A DNA stretch of 64,000 nucleotides, from positions 1 to 64,000 of the forward strand of contig JAQGEQ010000081.1 in the NCBI GenBank assembly GCA_034620365.1, read 5' to 3'. Position numbers and translations under genes: made by a program. The stretch comes from Pegea sp. RAD2-039 (Eukaryota > Chordata > Thaliacea > Salpida > Salpidae). Shown in pieces: positions 47,640 through 59,680 of this stretch (position 1 is its first letter; every line of letters begins with the position of its first letter). Under the pieces are notes generated by a model that searched no databases, was not told the DNA's origin, and saw nothing but the letters and a program-made list of their open reading frames with translations.

Positions 47640-48480
47640 AAATTAAAAAGGATCTATTGAAGAAATTGGCAAAAGGTTACATCTACTACGTGTGGAAAAT
47701 TATTTTAATTTCATTAATTTAACATAAAATTTCAGCAAATAATTTAAAGGCTGATTTGATTTTCTCTACAAACGTTCGGTAATAACAAAATCAAGCGAGA
47801 TGTTTGTTATTCGTTTAGTTTTATATTTTTTTGTTTCTTAAAAATCAAACAAGTTAGTTGTAAATCACAACATCCGCTAGCTTTCGCTATTGGTACAATA
47901 TATATTTTTTTAATTCGATTTCTCATTCTGACCAACCATTTTAAGACCAGAATTTTTTTCTTTAGTATGATTCGATATTAAAATGTGGCACTTAGCTCTT
48001 AATGAATAAATTTTAGACTGTTTAACTCCTTACTTTTGTACTGACAATCTTATTATTGACAATTAAATTCAATCTTATTAATGAATTACATGTCAAAGAT
48101 ATACTTTAACAAAATCTAATAAAATTTCTAAAACAAATTATTAATACTATTACAATTGTCATCGACATCTTCTCTCATTAATGATTAGTTTGCTATAAGA
48201 TTGTTTTTAATTATAAACATTAGAAATGAATACAAAGCAAAAGTTTATCTTTTAGATCAGTTTCCATCATGAACAAATAATTATCTGATTAAAAAACTAT
48301 AAAAGTCAAAACAAACCACAGTTATATCTGTCAGTTTTCAACTATGTGTTTTTCTTCCGTTAGAAAACATTTTTCGTTTAAGAAATTCAACAAAAAGTTT
48401 TAGAATCTTTACAATTTACCTTCAAAGTTTACTTTTGTTGATACTTAATTAGCAAATGCGATAGTTGTTGCAAACTTATT
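47640..48480 (+). repeat. Interspersed module D, partial copy before direct repeat 2
   Basis: Core ACATCCGCTAGCTTTCGCTA near 47,868, then GTGGCACTTAGCTCTTAATG and a run through TCAGTTTTCAACTATG. The remaining 48,480-48,878 is AT-rich with no gene seen. Confidence 0.6.
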
Positions 48481-50749
48481 TGATTTTAGCTAGTAAAAAT
48501 ATAATCTAAAAATTGATACCAACTTTAATTGGAAAATTAAAAAAGATTAATTTCATTATTTTTTGTTCTATGCTTTTCTGTATCTAATTTTAACTCTATT
48601 CAGACAAGCAATATTTGATTACATTAGTTTCTCTTTAACACATACATTCTTTTCAATTATTAATATTGCAAACAGATACCAATTTTCACTTATATAGTTT
48701 ACTAAAAAATTAATTTTCATTTATTTTTAAGTATAAATCGAAAACTACAATTCAACATCTAAAAAATAATATGGATGTATATTATTACATAATTATTATT
48801 ATTATTACTAATACTATTATTAATTTATTTTTGGTATTTTGTTTTTCTTTCATGAAGTTAATTTTTATTTGTTTTAACCCACAAACATGAGATTGAAACA
48901 GCTTTACTTATAAGGCAGGATTTTTTCAACTGACATTTCTTTTCACTCGATTTTTGAAAGGTGAATTTGGAAACTGATAACTTCAGTTGAATTAAAGTTA
49001 GCTTCTCATTGTTGATCACCAAATATCAACAATTTCGGTTTTTACTGGGAGTAGCATGACTTTTTTCTATTTGGAATACTAACTTCAGTATTTTACATAA
49101 AAGTCAGCTGACACATTTTTTTGAATTTAAAAATACAGATTTTTAACAGATTTTTGGTTTTTATTGGTTATCAATTATTATTAAAATTAATTAATTGTCA
49201 TTCTACTTTTGTATAGTAGTTTTTTTGCAGCTGAACCTTTTTAGTTTTTTTTTTTCAAAACTACTGTAAGAGGTTAATCAAGAAGAACTATTTATACAAA
49301 ACCATCCTGATGAAATTTACACAACTAGTCAATATAAAGTTCGATTTTTTGTTAAATTTAGCTTCTTATTTACATATAAGAAGCACTAGTCAGAAGTTAC
49401 CAAACTGTTATTGATTTATCAAAAGATATTTAACAGATTTATGAAAAATTGCTCAATAAGTTTTTTACATAAACAAGTTTATTTTTCTCAGAAATTTGTA
49501 ATTAGTTAAAATGATTATGAATAATTTAAATACATAGCTGTTGTTGTTCTGAAGTGCTGCAACATTTACTTATTAAAGTAAACATTATTTAAAGAAAAGT
49601 CAAACTAAGGAGAAATTTGTAATTAGTTAATTTTTGTTTTCTTTTGTAAAACAAATTAGTAGATTTTTTCAATTTATTGAAGTAAGTTGTTTATATTGCA
49701 AACAAAAAACAGAAACGCTACTTTCTATCAAAAACCGATAGAAACTACTATAAAAGATTATAATTCTAATAAAATGATTAAAATCAGTAAATAAACTGGA
49801 TAATGACATCTTACTATACTTTATACTACGTAACACATAAGATTTGTATTTATAATTAAAAATTTCAGATTTCTGTTTCATCAGTTTCTTAACAAATTTA
49901 AAAATAATTATCTTACTAAAAATAAAACATACTTTCGATTTATCGTAACTTTATTTTTTTCTGTTTTATCCCACAAATGTGAGACTAAAGCAGGCTTATT
50001 TATAAGATTATTTTTACAAGTTGAAAGAAAGGTTAATATGATTGAGTATTATGAGCAAATTTAGAAACTGAAACATTCAGTTGAATTAAAAGCATAATTT
50101 TTTAAAAGCATGTTAGTTTTGGTGAAATTCAAATTTCAGACCTTTAATTCATCAATTTCTTAACAAATTAAAAAACAAATTCTATTTGAAAATAAAATAC
50201 CATTTGGATTTATAATTTTGCTTGCTTTTCTGTTTTAGCACAATTAGCAAAAAAATGAGAAAGGTAATTTTAAACTAATCAAGATATTTTATTTTGTAGA
50301 AATACTTTTTTGATAACTCTAAACCTTTCTACTTGCTTTAAATTAATAATTTTTTAGTACATTTCATCTTAACTCAATAAATCTAGTAATAACTTCTTGT
50401 TTTATCTTATGTTTGTATTCTTTTATAGAAATTGCAATTTACTTTTAAGTATATTTGATTACAAAATATAATTCAAAATAACATTTGTTATAAAAACTGA
50501 AACTAACCAAAATCAAGCAATGAATAAGAAGCATACGTTTTAAAGTTTAGATCAGTTTCTAAGATAGACACCGATCATTTTCTCATTCAAGAAGTTGTAT
50601 AAGCCAAAACAGACAACAGTTATATCTGTCGATTTTCAACTAAATATTTTTCTTCCGTTAGGAAAAGATTTTGTTTATGAAACCCGAAAAGAAATTTGTA
50701 GAAACTTTATAATTTACTTTGAAAGTTGACTTTTGTTGATAATTTAACA

Positions 50750-51970
50750 AATCCGCTATATGTTAAAAACTTATTTGATTTTCGCTAGTAAGAAACATAA
50801 TCTAGAACTTGAAAACAATTTAAATTGGAAAATTCCGGACAAAATTATATTCATTTAATACTTTTTATGCTATGATTATCTGTGTAGAAAATTAACAATG
50901 AAATTTTATTCTAAGAAGCTGCTAAACTCAATCAGATATAATTTATATTTTAACGGTCAATAAAAGCAAAATAAAGATATTGAGATTGCATTATGAGTCG
51001 GCTGCTGTTTTAAACTTTTACGTTAAAAAGTCTTTATAAATGTTTGTAATTGATTAATATATGTCAACTTCTTTGAACAAAAGTAGATTTTTAAATTATT
51101 AAACTAAGTTAATTTCACTGAAAAAAAAAGAAAAAAAATGCCAATTTCGATTTAAAACCTCTAACAACTATGATAAAAGATTTTATCTTTAATAAAATCC
51201 TGAAATCCTGTATAAAATAAATAATGGTGTCTTTGTTGAATTTATTCTAAGGAATTAAGTTTTGTACAGTAAACAATAAGAAAGAAGTTTTTGACAAGCT
51301 TATTGTTTTTTTTAAAACATCTTAAAATTGTTTGAAATAAAAGTACTGTTTGCAAAAAAAAAGGCAAATAAATCTGCACATGTTAAAAACTCAATTGATT
51401 TTCGATGGTAAGAAACATTATTTATATTTTAAAAACAAGTTAGATTGGAAAATTGTTGACAAAATTATATTCATTAAATATTTTTTGTGCTATGATTATC
51501 TGCGTAGAAAATAAACCATCAAATTTTGTTCTAGAAAGTTGCTAAGCTCAATCAGATATAATTTATATTTTAATGGCCAATAAAGGCAAAATAAGGACCT
51601 GATACTGTGTTAATAGATGGCTGCTGTTCTAAATTATTACATTAAAAAGTTTTTATAAATGTTTGTTATTGATTAATATAAGTTAAAATTTTCGAACAAA
51701 AGTAGAATTTTTAAATTATCAAACTAAATTAATTACACTTCAAATAAAAATACTAATTTCGATTTAAAAGCTCTAAGAACTATGATAAAAGACTTTATCT
51801 TTAATAAAATCCTTAATTCCTGTAAAAATTATAAAATGGCGTTAATGTTTAATTTCTGCTAAGGAATAAAGTTTTGTACACTGAAAAATAAGAAAGAAGT
51901 TTTCGACATGCTTATTGTTTTGTTTAAAACATCTTAAAATTGTTTGACATAAAAGTACTGTTTGCAAAAA
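50750..51970 (+). repeat. Tandem pair of a 0.62-kb module, direct repeat copy 2
   Basis: Counterpart of 1,870-3,090 with the same two-unit structure, so the tandem duplication came first. Confidence 0.8.
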
Positions 51971-52277
51971 AACGCAACCTAGATAGCTAAATGGTTGTAA
52001 GGAAATTACAGAAACTTTTATAAGATTTGTTCTACAATGTTTAACTATTTATTATAACTTAAATTTACTTTTGTATATTATGAACAACTTTCTTTAAGTA
52101 TTATAATTCGTTGCAGCATTTCCTTATTTCGCCAACTTAATTTAGTTGAACGAAAAACATCTTAAATATACATTGTGTAAAATTGTGCGATTAAAAACTT
52201 TGATTATTTGCTTAAAATTAGATTTAAACTTTTGCAAAAAACCTGATTTTTGAAATCAAAGCGTTGACTAGAATATT

Positions 52278-52360
52278 AATGAAAAGCCATTCCAGTGTGG
52301 CATGTGTGGAAAACATTTTCTGAGAGGTCAACTGTCAAACGTCATGAAAAAACTCACTTT
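52278..52360 (+). pseudogene. Single C2H2 zinc finger remnant, copy 2
   Basis: Counterpart of 3,402-3,484 inside direct repeat copy 2, with identical frameshift and identical zinc-ligand codons. In the third, diverged relative of this module (near 42,840) the finger is deleted, leaving only flanking GAATATTA and AGAAAACATTTT strings. Confidence 0.85.
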
Positions 52361-52632
52361 ATTAAATCTGTTCAATAAATCATTTGCACAATTTTAATCA
52401 TAACACATCTATTTTGTCATGAAAGTACGTCTAAGAGTCAAACTTAATTAAAATTCTTCGTGAATAACTTTTCAAAAAATAAATATCATTATTCCTAAAA
52501 CGCCAATTTAAATAAACTTCTTAAAAAATTTTATTCAAATTATTTTTCAACGATTCTGAAGATTACTTTCTTTAAAGATATGTGGTTAGTTCCTTCACTT
52601 TTTGTTCCTGAATTTTTAAAAGAATTTTTAAA

Positions 52633-52677
52633 AATACTTTTAACAGCGTGATAGAGAAACAATTTTTGATCCTTAGG
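52633..52677 (+). mobile_element. Reverse-transcriptase-like trace, copy 2
   Basis: Duplicate of 3,757-3,801 with A-to-T and D-to-N changes (NTFNSVIEKQFLIL). It has lost the diagnostic AFD residues since duplication. Confidence 0.4.
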
Positions 52678-54807
52678 TTGTTCATTAGACTATGATAAGA
52701 TAAAATTTTACAAAGTAAGTAAGTTCACACAATACATTTTTGGTTAGTAATAGAGATACAAATAGAAGGCTAATATAAGATGATCCAATTTCTTTGATAT
52801 CAAATCTAAAATTTACCAGCCTCAATATGGAGCTCTACCTAAGTCAAGAAAGATAATTTTTGGAAAAATCAGAAAATTTGAAGAAACAAATGTTGAGTTA
52901 ACAGAAAAATTTCAAACCTTTTAATTCTATATTGTTAAAAGATACATTTTATAAACATTTTATTTAGTAAGTTTTTAAAATTGTAAAATTAAGTTCATTA
53001 ATTCATTAATTACTTAAAAATTTTATTAACGACTCTTAAAAATAATTTTCATTTTAAAAGTAAATTACATCTTTAATTTATCATTTAGTTTGTCTTACCA
53101 TTTTATCACAATTAGGAATATATATACAAAAGAATTTTAAATGAAGGAAATAATTTCACTTCTCTGTAATTAGAGTTGTCGGAAAACAAAAACTTAAAAT
53201 TATATCATGTATGACACTCATGGCAAACATAATTGACCGTCGTTCATCAAAGTAATTTGAGAAAATATATTGAGTTCGATTCTTTATACAACTGAATAAT
53301 TCAGTTTTCAAATTAAACAAGAATACTTAAACAAATATCAAAAATAGCGTTAGTATTCATAGGAAATTAAAATTGTTATATTAACTTTTTTCAATTTTGT
53401 GTTTGTGGGGTTAATACAAATAAAATTGAGTTTGCTAAAAGCCGAAAACATACTTTTCTAACTTTAATTTTTCTATTACTTATTATCAAAAAACAAAATT
53501 TTTTTAATTGATACTTACCAAGTTTTTTAAAGAAATTTTTTTCTAGGATTGTTTATAATTTTCTAATCGTGACTTCAAAAATCTTCCAAAATTTGGTAAA
53601 CTTATTTTTCAAATCATCGATTAAAATTTTTTCTAGCGAAAATCATACAATTACTCGTTTACATTTGATAAAGATTTGTTACTTCAAACTTTTACAGCAA
53701 CTAAAATAGATTTTATCAATAAATCGATAGATATTTTATTTTGATTGAATTATTTATTTGATATATCTGCGAACATAGAATCTTTTTAAAGAATAAATTT
53801 AATGTATAACCCTTTCTCCGGAAAAATTATGATTGATGATAACTCAAGGTACTTATAATTTTTCTTGTTTGTAAACCATTGAGTTCCAAATATTTTTTGC
53901 ATGACTAAAGACATGTTAGAAACAGTTTATAGAAAGAATTCCATAAAAATGCTTGAATTTATGTTTAAACTTTTAAAATAAGTATAAATTTTGTAGAATT
54001 TCTTTTAACTAAAAGTACAATTCTCTAATGGCTAGTGCCACATTTTCAAATCAAATTGTATTTAAGAAAAGGTTTTTTGTCTTGAAATGATTTCTCAGTT
54101 TAAGAAGTCAAATGAAAGATCATAAATTTAACGTAAGGTTAACAGCGACAACTAGCGACTGTTCAAGTTTACAAATAATTTGACAGAGGTTTATGAAACA
54201 AAATTTATTAAACTGATATGACAACAAACAATGAAAAGATAAAATAAAGTACCAACAGCGACAAATTGCGGATGTAATGATTTACAAATAACTTGTTTGA
54301 TTTTTAAGAAGCAAAATAAATTAAACTAAACCAAAAACAAACCAAAAACCAACTCATTTGGTTTTGTTATTAGCAAACCTTTCTATAGACAATCAAATCA
54401 GCCCTTTAAAAATTTGCTTATTATTTATGTTATAAATATTATATATTTTTTTTCTATTATTAGTGATTACAGGTGATATCTTAAGCAACGTTAAGTGTTT
54501 TATAGCTTGATATGTTTTGCTTATGTATCTACTTTCTATAGTTCTATTATTTATATAATCTTTAAGTTGAAACTTATTCAAATTCAAAATATTAATGAAC
54601 ATTTGGAAAACTTCAAAACTATCTTTTGCACCGCAATAATCATGTTATATCTTATTGCATTCTAATTAAATGTTTGTGGGTTGAAATTTTAAAATCCTTA
54701 CGTTTTACAAACTTTGATGAACTTTTAATTTTTAAAATTATTCAATTTGTGTTTGATTTTATTGTGTAAGATTTCGCAATTTGTGTTTTACTACTATCTT
54801 TCTAATT

Positions 54808-54903
54808 TTATGACCAACTTTGAATCACGTGACCAACTTTGAACCACGAGACCAACTTTGAACCACGAGACCAACTTTGAATCACGTGACCAACTTTGAA
54901 CCA
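54808..54903 (+). repeat. 19-bp tandem array with E-box palindrome (5 units), copy 2
   Basis: Duplicate of 5,949-6,044 within direct repeat copy 2, nearly identical. Confidence 0.9.
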
Positions 54904-57900
54904 ACCTCAAGGTAAATCTTGAGCTCATGATACCTCAAATGTAAATATTAAGTAGAAGTTTCTTTTTAAATAAAATTTACATTTTGATTAACGGCTACAT
55001 CTAAAGTATTGTCGATCAGAACAGTTATTCTGAAAAATCATTTCAAAACCAGAATATTTTTTTTAGTACAATTTATTATTAAACTGTGGCACTTAGCTCT
55101 TAGAGATTTGATTTTTGACTGTTTAACTGACATTGGTATCATTGAGATATAAATTATATCTTATTAATGTATTCCAATTCAAAAATATAGATTTATAATT
55201 TTCTTTAAGTATTAAAAACAAATTACTAATATCATTGTGTTTGTCATGAACAACTTCTGTTATTAATGATTTGCGTCAATTTTTTTTTTTTAACATAAGA
55301 AATAGTTTACAAGAAAACCGTTACTTTTTAGATCACTTTCTATGAATTATGCGATTCATTTCTCATTCAAGAAGCTAGATAAATCAAAATAGATAACAGC
55401 TATAAATGTCTACTTTTGATCAATTTTTTCCATTACTAAAAGCAAATTTTTGTGTTGAATTAGAACAAAAACAGTTTTACGAAATATATTTTTTACCTTT
55501 AAAGTGTACCTTTGGTAGATAATTCAACAAATGCACTATAAATGAGATATAAGAACATATTTGATTCTTGCTAGTAAAAACTATAATCAAAAAATTGAGA
55601 ATCAAGAATTTTTGTTCTTTAATCATCAATCAAATATATTTTTTATTTTGATATTAAGTGAAAGAAAAATTAAAGTTAAAAACATATATTTTCTGCTTTT
55701 AGCGAAATCAACTTTCATTTACCTTAACCCCATAAATATGATACTAAAATAAGTCAACAAAACAATTTTAAACAAACGAGTTGTTTGTGTTTGGCTTAGT
55801 GTAATTTATTTTATTTCTATAATATCAAACAAATTATTAGTAATTCACAACATCCGCCAGCTGTCGCTGTTGGCATTTTAATTTATCTTCTTCTTTATTC
55901 AATTTCTTATTCTGAAATATCAAAGTAAAAACAGACTAAAGTTGCTGCTTTACAGTTGCTGCTTACTTTTGTACTGACAATTGTTTTACTGACAAATGAA
56001 TTAAATCTTGTTAACAAATTACAATGCTAAATTTGCTAACATAAATCATGTATCAGATGATTTATTTAAACTAAAATTATTTAATTTCTCATCTTATCGT
56101 AAGTCTAGATGTTAAATTTAAAACAGTTTATTAAAGAAGTTAGCAAATTGTTACACCTTTTGCGTGCGGAAAATTATTTTAATCGCTACAATTTACATAG
56201 CAGCAAATCATCTACTAGCTTAAGTTGATTCGATTTTCTATACAAATGTTTGTTAACAACAAAACAAAACGAGTTGGTTGTTGTCATGTTAGTTTAATAA
56301 ATTTTGTTTAAAACTTCTGTCAAACTATTTGAGAACTTAAACAGTTGCTCGTTGTTGCTGTTGATCTTGCGTTAAATTAGCTATCCTTCATTTAACTTCT
56401 TATACTGGTAAGTCATTTTTAAACAGATTTAATTTTCCTAAATACAATTTGATAACAAACTGTTTCAATTAGAATAATTTAATAATGTATATAAAAGGAA
56501 TTAATAACATTATTTTGACTGTCTTCAACAGCGTCTGTCATTAATGATTTGTGTTCTTCAAAATTGTTTTAGATTTAAACAAAAGAAATGAAAATCAAGA
56601 GAAACTTTTATTGTTTACATCAGTTTGTATGATAAACAAATCATTTTCTCATCAAAGAAGCTATATAAGTCAAAATAGAAAAAAGTTCTATATGTCAATT
56701 TTCAACTAAATATTTTTTATTATTAGAAACAATTTTCACATTTAGCTGCTTATTTACATCTAAGAAAAACTAGTCAGAAGTTACCATACTGTTATTGATT
56801 TATCAAACAATATTTTAACAGCTTTAAGAAATATTGCTCAATCAATTTATTACATAAATAAGTTTCCATTCCAAAAGTTTGTAATTAGTTAATATTTGTT
56901 TACTTTTGTAAAACAAAAGAGTAGATTTCTTCACTTTATCGAAGTAAGTTGTTTATATTGCAAACCAAAACTAGAAACGCTACATTCTATTGAAAACCAA
57001 TGAAAACTACTATAAAAGATTTTATATCTAATAAAATGTAAATTTCAGCGTAAATAATGAATAATGACGTCTCGTTGAATTTTATAATATATAAACATGA
57101 ATTTTTTAATTATAATTATAAATTTAAGATTTTCTTTCATTTAATTTTTTTAAAAACGCAAAAATAATTTTTTTACTAGAAATCGAATACATTTTGGAAT
57201 AATAATTCTATTATATATTAAGCGCTTTTGATTTGAAATGTTGAAAATTGTTAACATGTTTAAACTATCAAAAACCGGATTTTCATCCTGTTAGCATTCT
57301 AAGAATGAGATTTAAATTACTTTAATTAGTAGAGAAAAGATTAAAATAGTTGGTTAACTTTTGTGCTTGTTTTATATATATTTGTCATTTATTCAAACTA
57401 CAGTTCATATTTTAATTTTTAAATCAGTTTACTGTTGTTTATGTATTAGTTGTAACTTCGAGTCAAAATATATCTAAAAATTTGTAAATAAAGATTAAAG
57501 TATAAGCTGATCTGTCTATTTACAATTTTCTCAAATTTAAAGTTTAAGAATATTCATCTAAAGAATAACATCTACAGCAGTGTAATCATCCGAAATTTTC
57601 TAAATATTTGCTGCTTTTACTGAATGAGTTAGTCGTTTCTTGATTATTATATCACTTTTCATAATTAAAAAAGCAAACTTTTGAGTTTGGGCGTTCCCAT
57701 TCTAACAAAATTTTTCACTTTTTGTCTTCGAGTTAGGATGTTAAGTTTACCACTGATAGTTGCTAAATATCTAGTTTAATTGTTAAAAGTTCATATTTAT
57801 CTAGCTTTATATCTTTATAAATTGTAAAAGTGAGTTTGAAGCAGCAAAATGCAAGCAAACATTTATTTATTGTATATACTTACGTTCAGAAGTTTTATTT

Positions 57901-58814
57901 ATGGTTATTTAGATTGTTTTCTTATATATTGTTTTTTTTTGCTTTTTTGTATTTAAGTACTTTTTGACGTTCATTAATTTTAAAAAGACAGAATTATTTC
58001 ATGATCTTATAAGTATCAAAATACTTCAGTGGTAGTTTTGTGTAAAAATACTTTTAAGATTTTTTTTTTGTTTATTTATATGAGTCTATTGTGTATATAG
58101 AAGGAAAAAATGTTTTGCAGTCGTAATGTCAGCTTTTTGAATCATTTTAAAATTGCTTCCAGCTGCCATTACTTAGAATGGTTTTTTCAAATTCATTTTC
58201 AAAATAATAATTCATTTCTTTTTCATAACTTTTTTGCGTACAAAATCATTTCTGCTTCAAAATTTAATTTAAATTTCAAGGTATTACTAGGTTTGATCAA
58301 CATTTTAAATTCAAAAACATTTCATGTAAGCTTTTTCTAGATCCGTTACTTAAGCTAAAAGCGCAAAGTTAAGTTTTCTGATTGCAAAAGTGTTTATGTT
58401 ATCTCCTTGTGGTTTAAAGACAAGATAAAAAATTTATGTTTCTTTTTCAGTTGTTAGATAAATCTGTAGCCTGCTACAGGATTAGCTTAATAATAGAACA
58501 TTTTGTTTTAAGTATATGGGATCTATAGTTTAAGCAATAGTACAGTGCTAGGTTTTCTGAATGTAAGGTTAAGTATCTTTTTGATTATAACAGACTAAAT
58601 AACTTTTTGAATACTTAATGCTGTTGAAAAAGAGTGTAGTTAGCTAAACTTGGCTGCTACTGCTTTTACTTGTTATGTTTTAATTATTGTTCTTGTTTTA
58701 TTATTTAAAGCACCAGAAAATTTAAGTTTTTATTTAGTATCTTTCTAAAAGAATACATTTTTAGCTTAAAAGTAATTTTTTGTGCATATTAAAAATATTG
58801 TTTAAACGTGCTTA

Positions 58815-59015
58815 AATGATCTTAACAATTGTTTTGCGCGTGACTGAGGCACGATCGCTTCATGTTTATGAGGCTGGTTGTAGAGGGTGTTTTTTCTCGC
58901 TTCTACTTTCGATGTACGACGTCATGATTTCTTTGTTTATGCAGACAAACACCTACATACTTTAAAACAAACACACGAAGCAGCCACATGTTTCATCGAG
59001 ATTCAAACTATTCAG
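58815..59015 (+). promoter_or_regulatory. GC-richer block upstream of cullin-3 right copy, possible promoter or 5' leader
   Basis: About 200 bases here are visibly richer in G+C than the flanks and are well conserved in the left arm (about 23,085-23,270). They include CGCGTGACTGAGGCACGATC and ACGACGTCATGA, a CRE-like TGACGTCA-type site. The block lies 0.7-0.9 kb before the first cullin exon seen. I could not find a convincing first coding exon (the human one ends MRIRAFP). This may be an ancestral promoter with a noncoding first exon. That role is inferred from position and composition only. Confidence 0.3.
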
Positions 59016-59680
59016 ACACTAATAAAGTGATAGAAATTTTTATCATTTTTGATATCAATTTTGTTGTACTGGTTTAAATAGAGTGGATTAAAGAATTTCA
59101 TTTTTTGCTAAAATGTTGATAGTAATATACTGTTGATTTTTTATTTGTAATTTAAAGTTAACTTGCTATGCTTATAGTTTTAAATTAATTTTACATTTAT
59201 AGAGATTTTATTAAAGCTTTATCAAATATTAGAGTAGGAATTATAATTAGTTTTATAATTCAAACATTTGGTTTTCATCTATATATTAATAATTATATAA
59301 ATCATTACATTTTGTGATTTTCAGAAACTTGTGTTTTTTTACTTATTTTATGATAAACTTTTTTTTACAAATATATTTAACCCATTTTTATATTTTTTTT
59401 TTCAACAAATTTCTGCAAAATGCGTTTTATCAAAGTTGAGTGAAAATATTTATAATAAAAATGAGGTGCTAACTTCAGTTTTCAGGCTTTTATAAGTTGA
59501 GCAGTTATAAACTTTCAGTCTAAGTTAGCCAGCTTATGTAAAAGGAAATCAACTTATTGGTTGATATGACATTTTTGATTCTCAAAAATTCTGTTTTTAT
59601 TCACTATCTTTTTATTTTAATTTGATAAAAAAATTTTCATACAAAGAAAATGAAAATATAAAATCTGATTTTTTTTCTAG

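Larger units (their letters stand above)
48879..57553 (+). repeat. Large direct repeat, copy 2 (8.7 kb)
   Basis: Near-identical direct copy of positions 1-8,691. It ends in TTTAAGAATAT, after which the sequence no longer follows copy 1 and within about ten bases becomes the inverted cullin arm. Copy 2 therefore sits against different DNA from copy 1, which runs on into unrelated AT-rich sequence after 8,691. An indel near 4,335 in copy 1 (a local duplication of an AAATTATATCATG-type string) is absent at the equivalent place in copy 2, near 53,212. Confidence 0.95.

Noticed and set aside
58110-58340. 76-codon frame MFCSRNVSFLNHFK, open in both inverted arms
   Set aside because: The two versions differ mostly by amino-acid changes, composition follows the AT-rich background, and no domain is recognisable.
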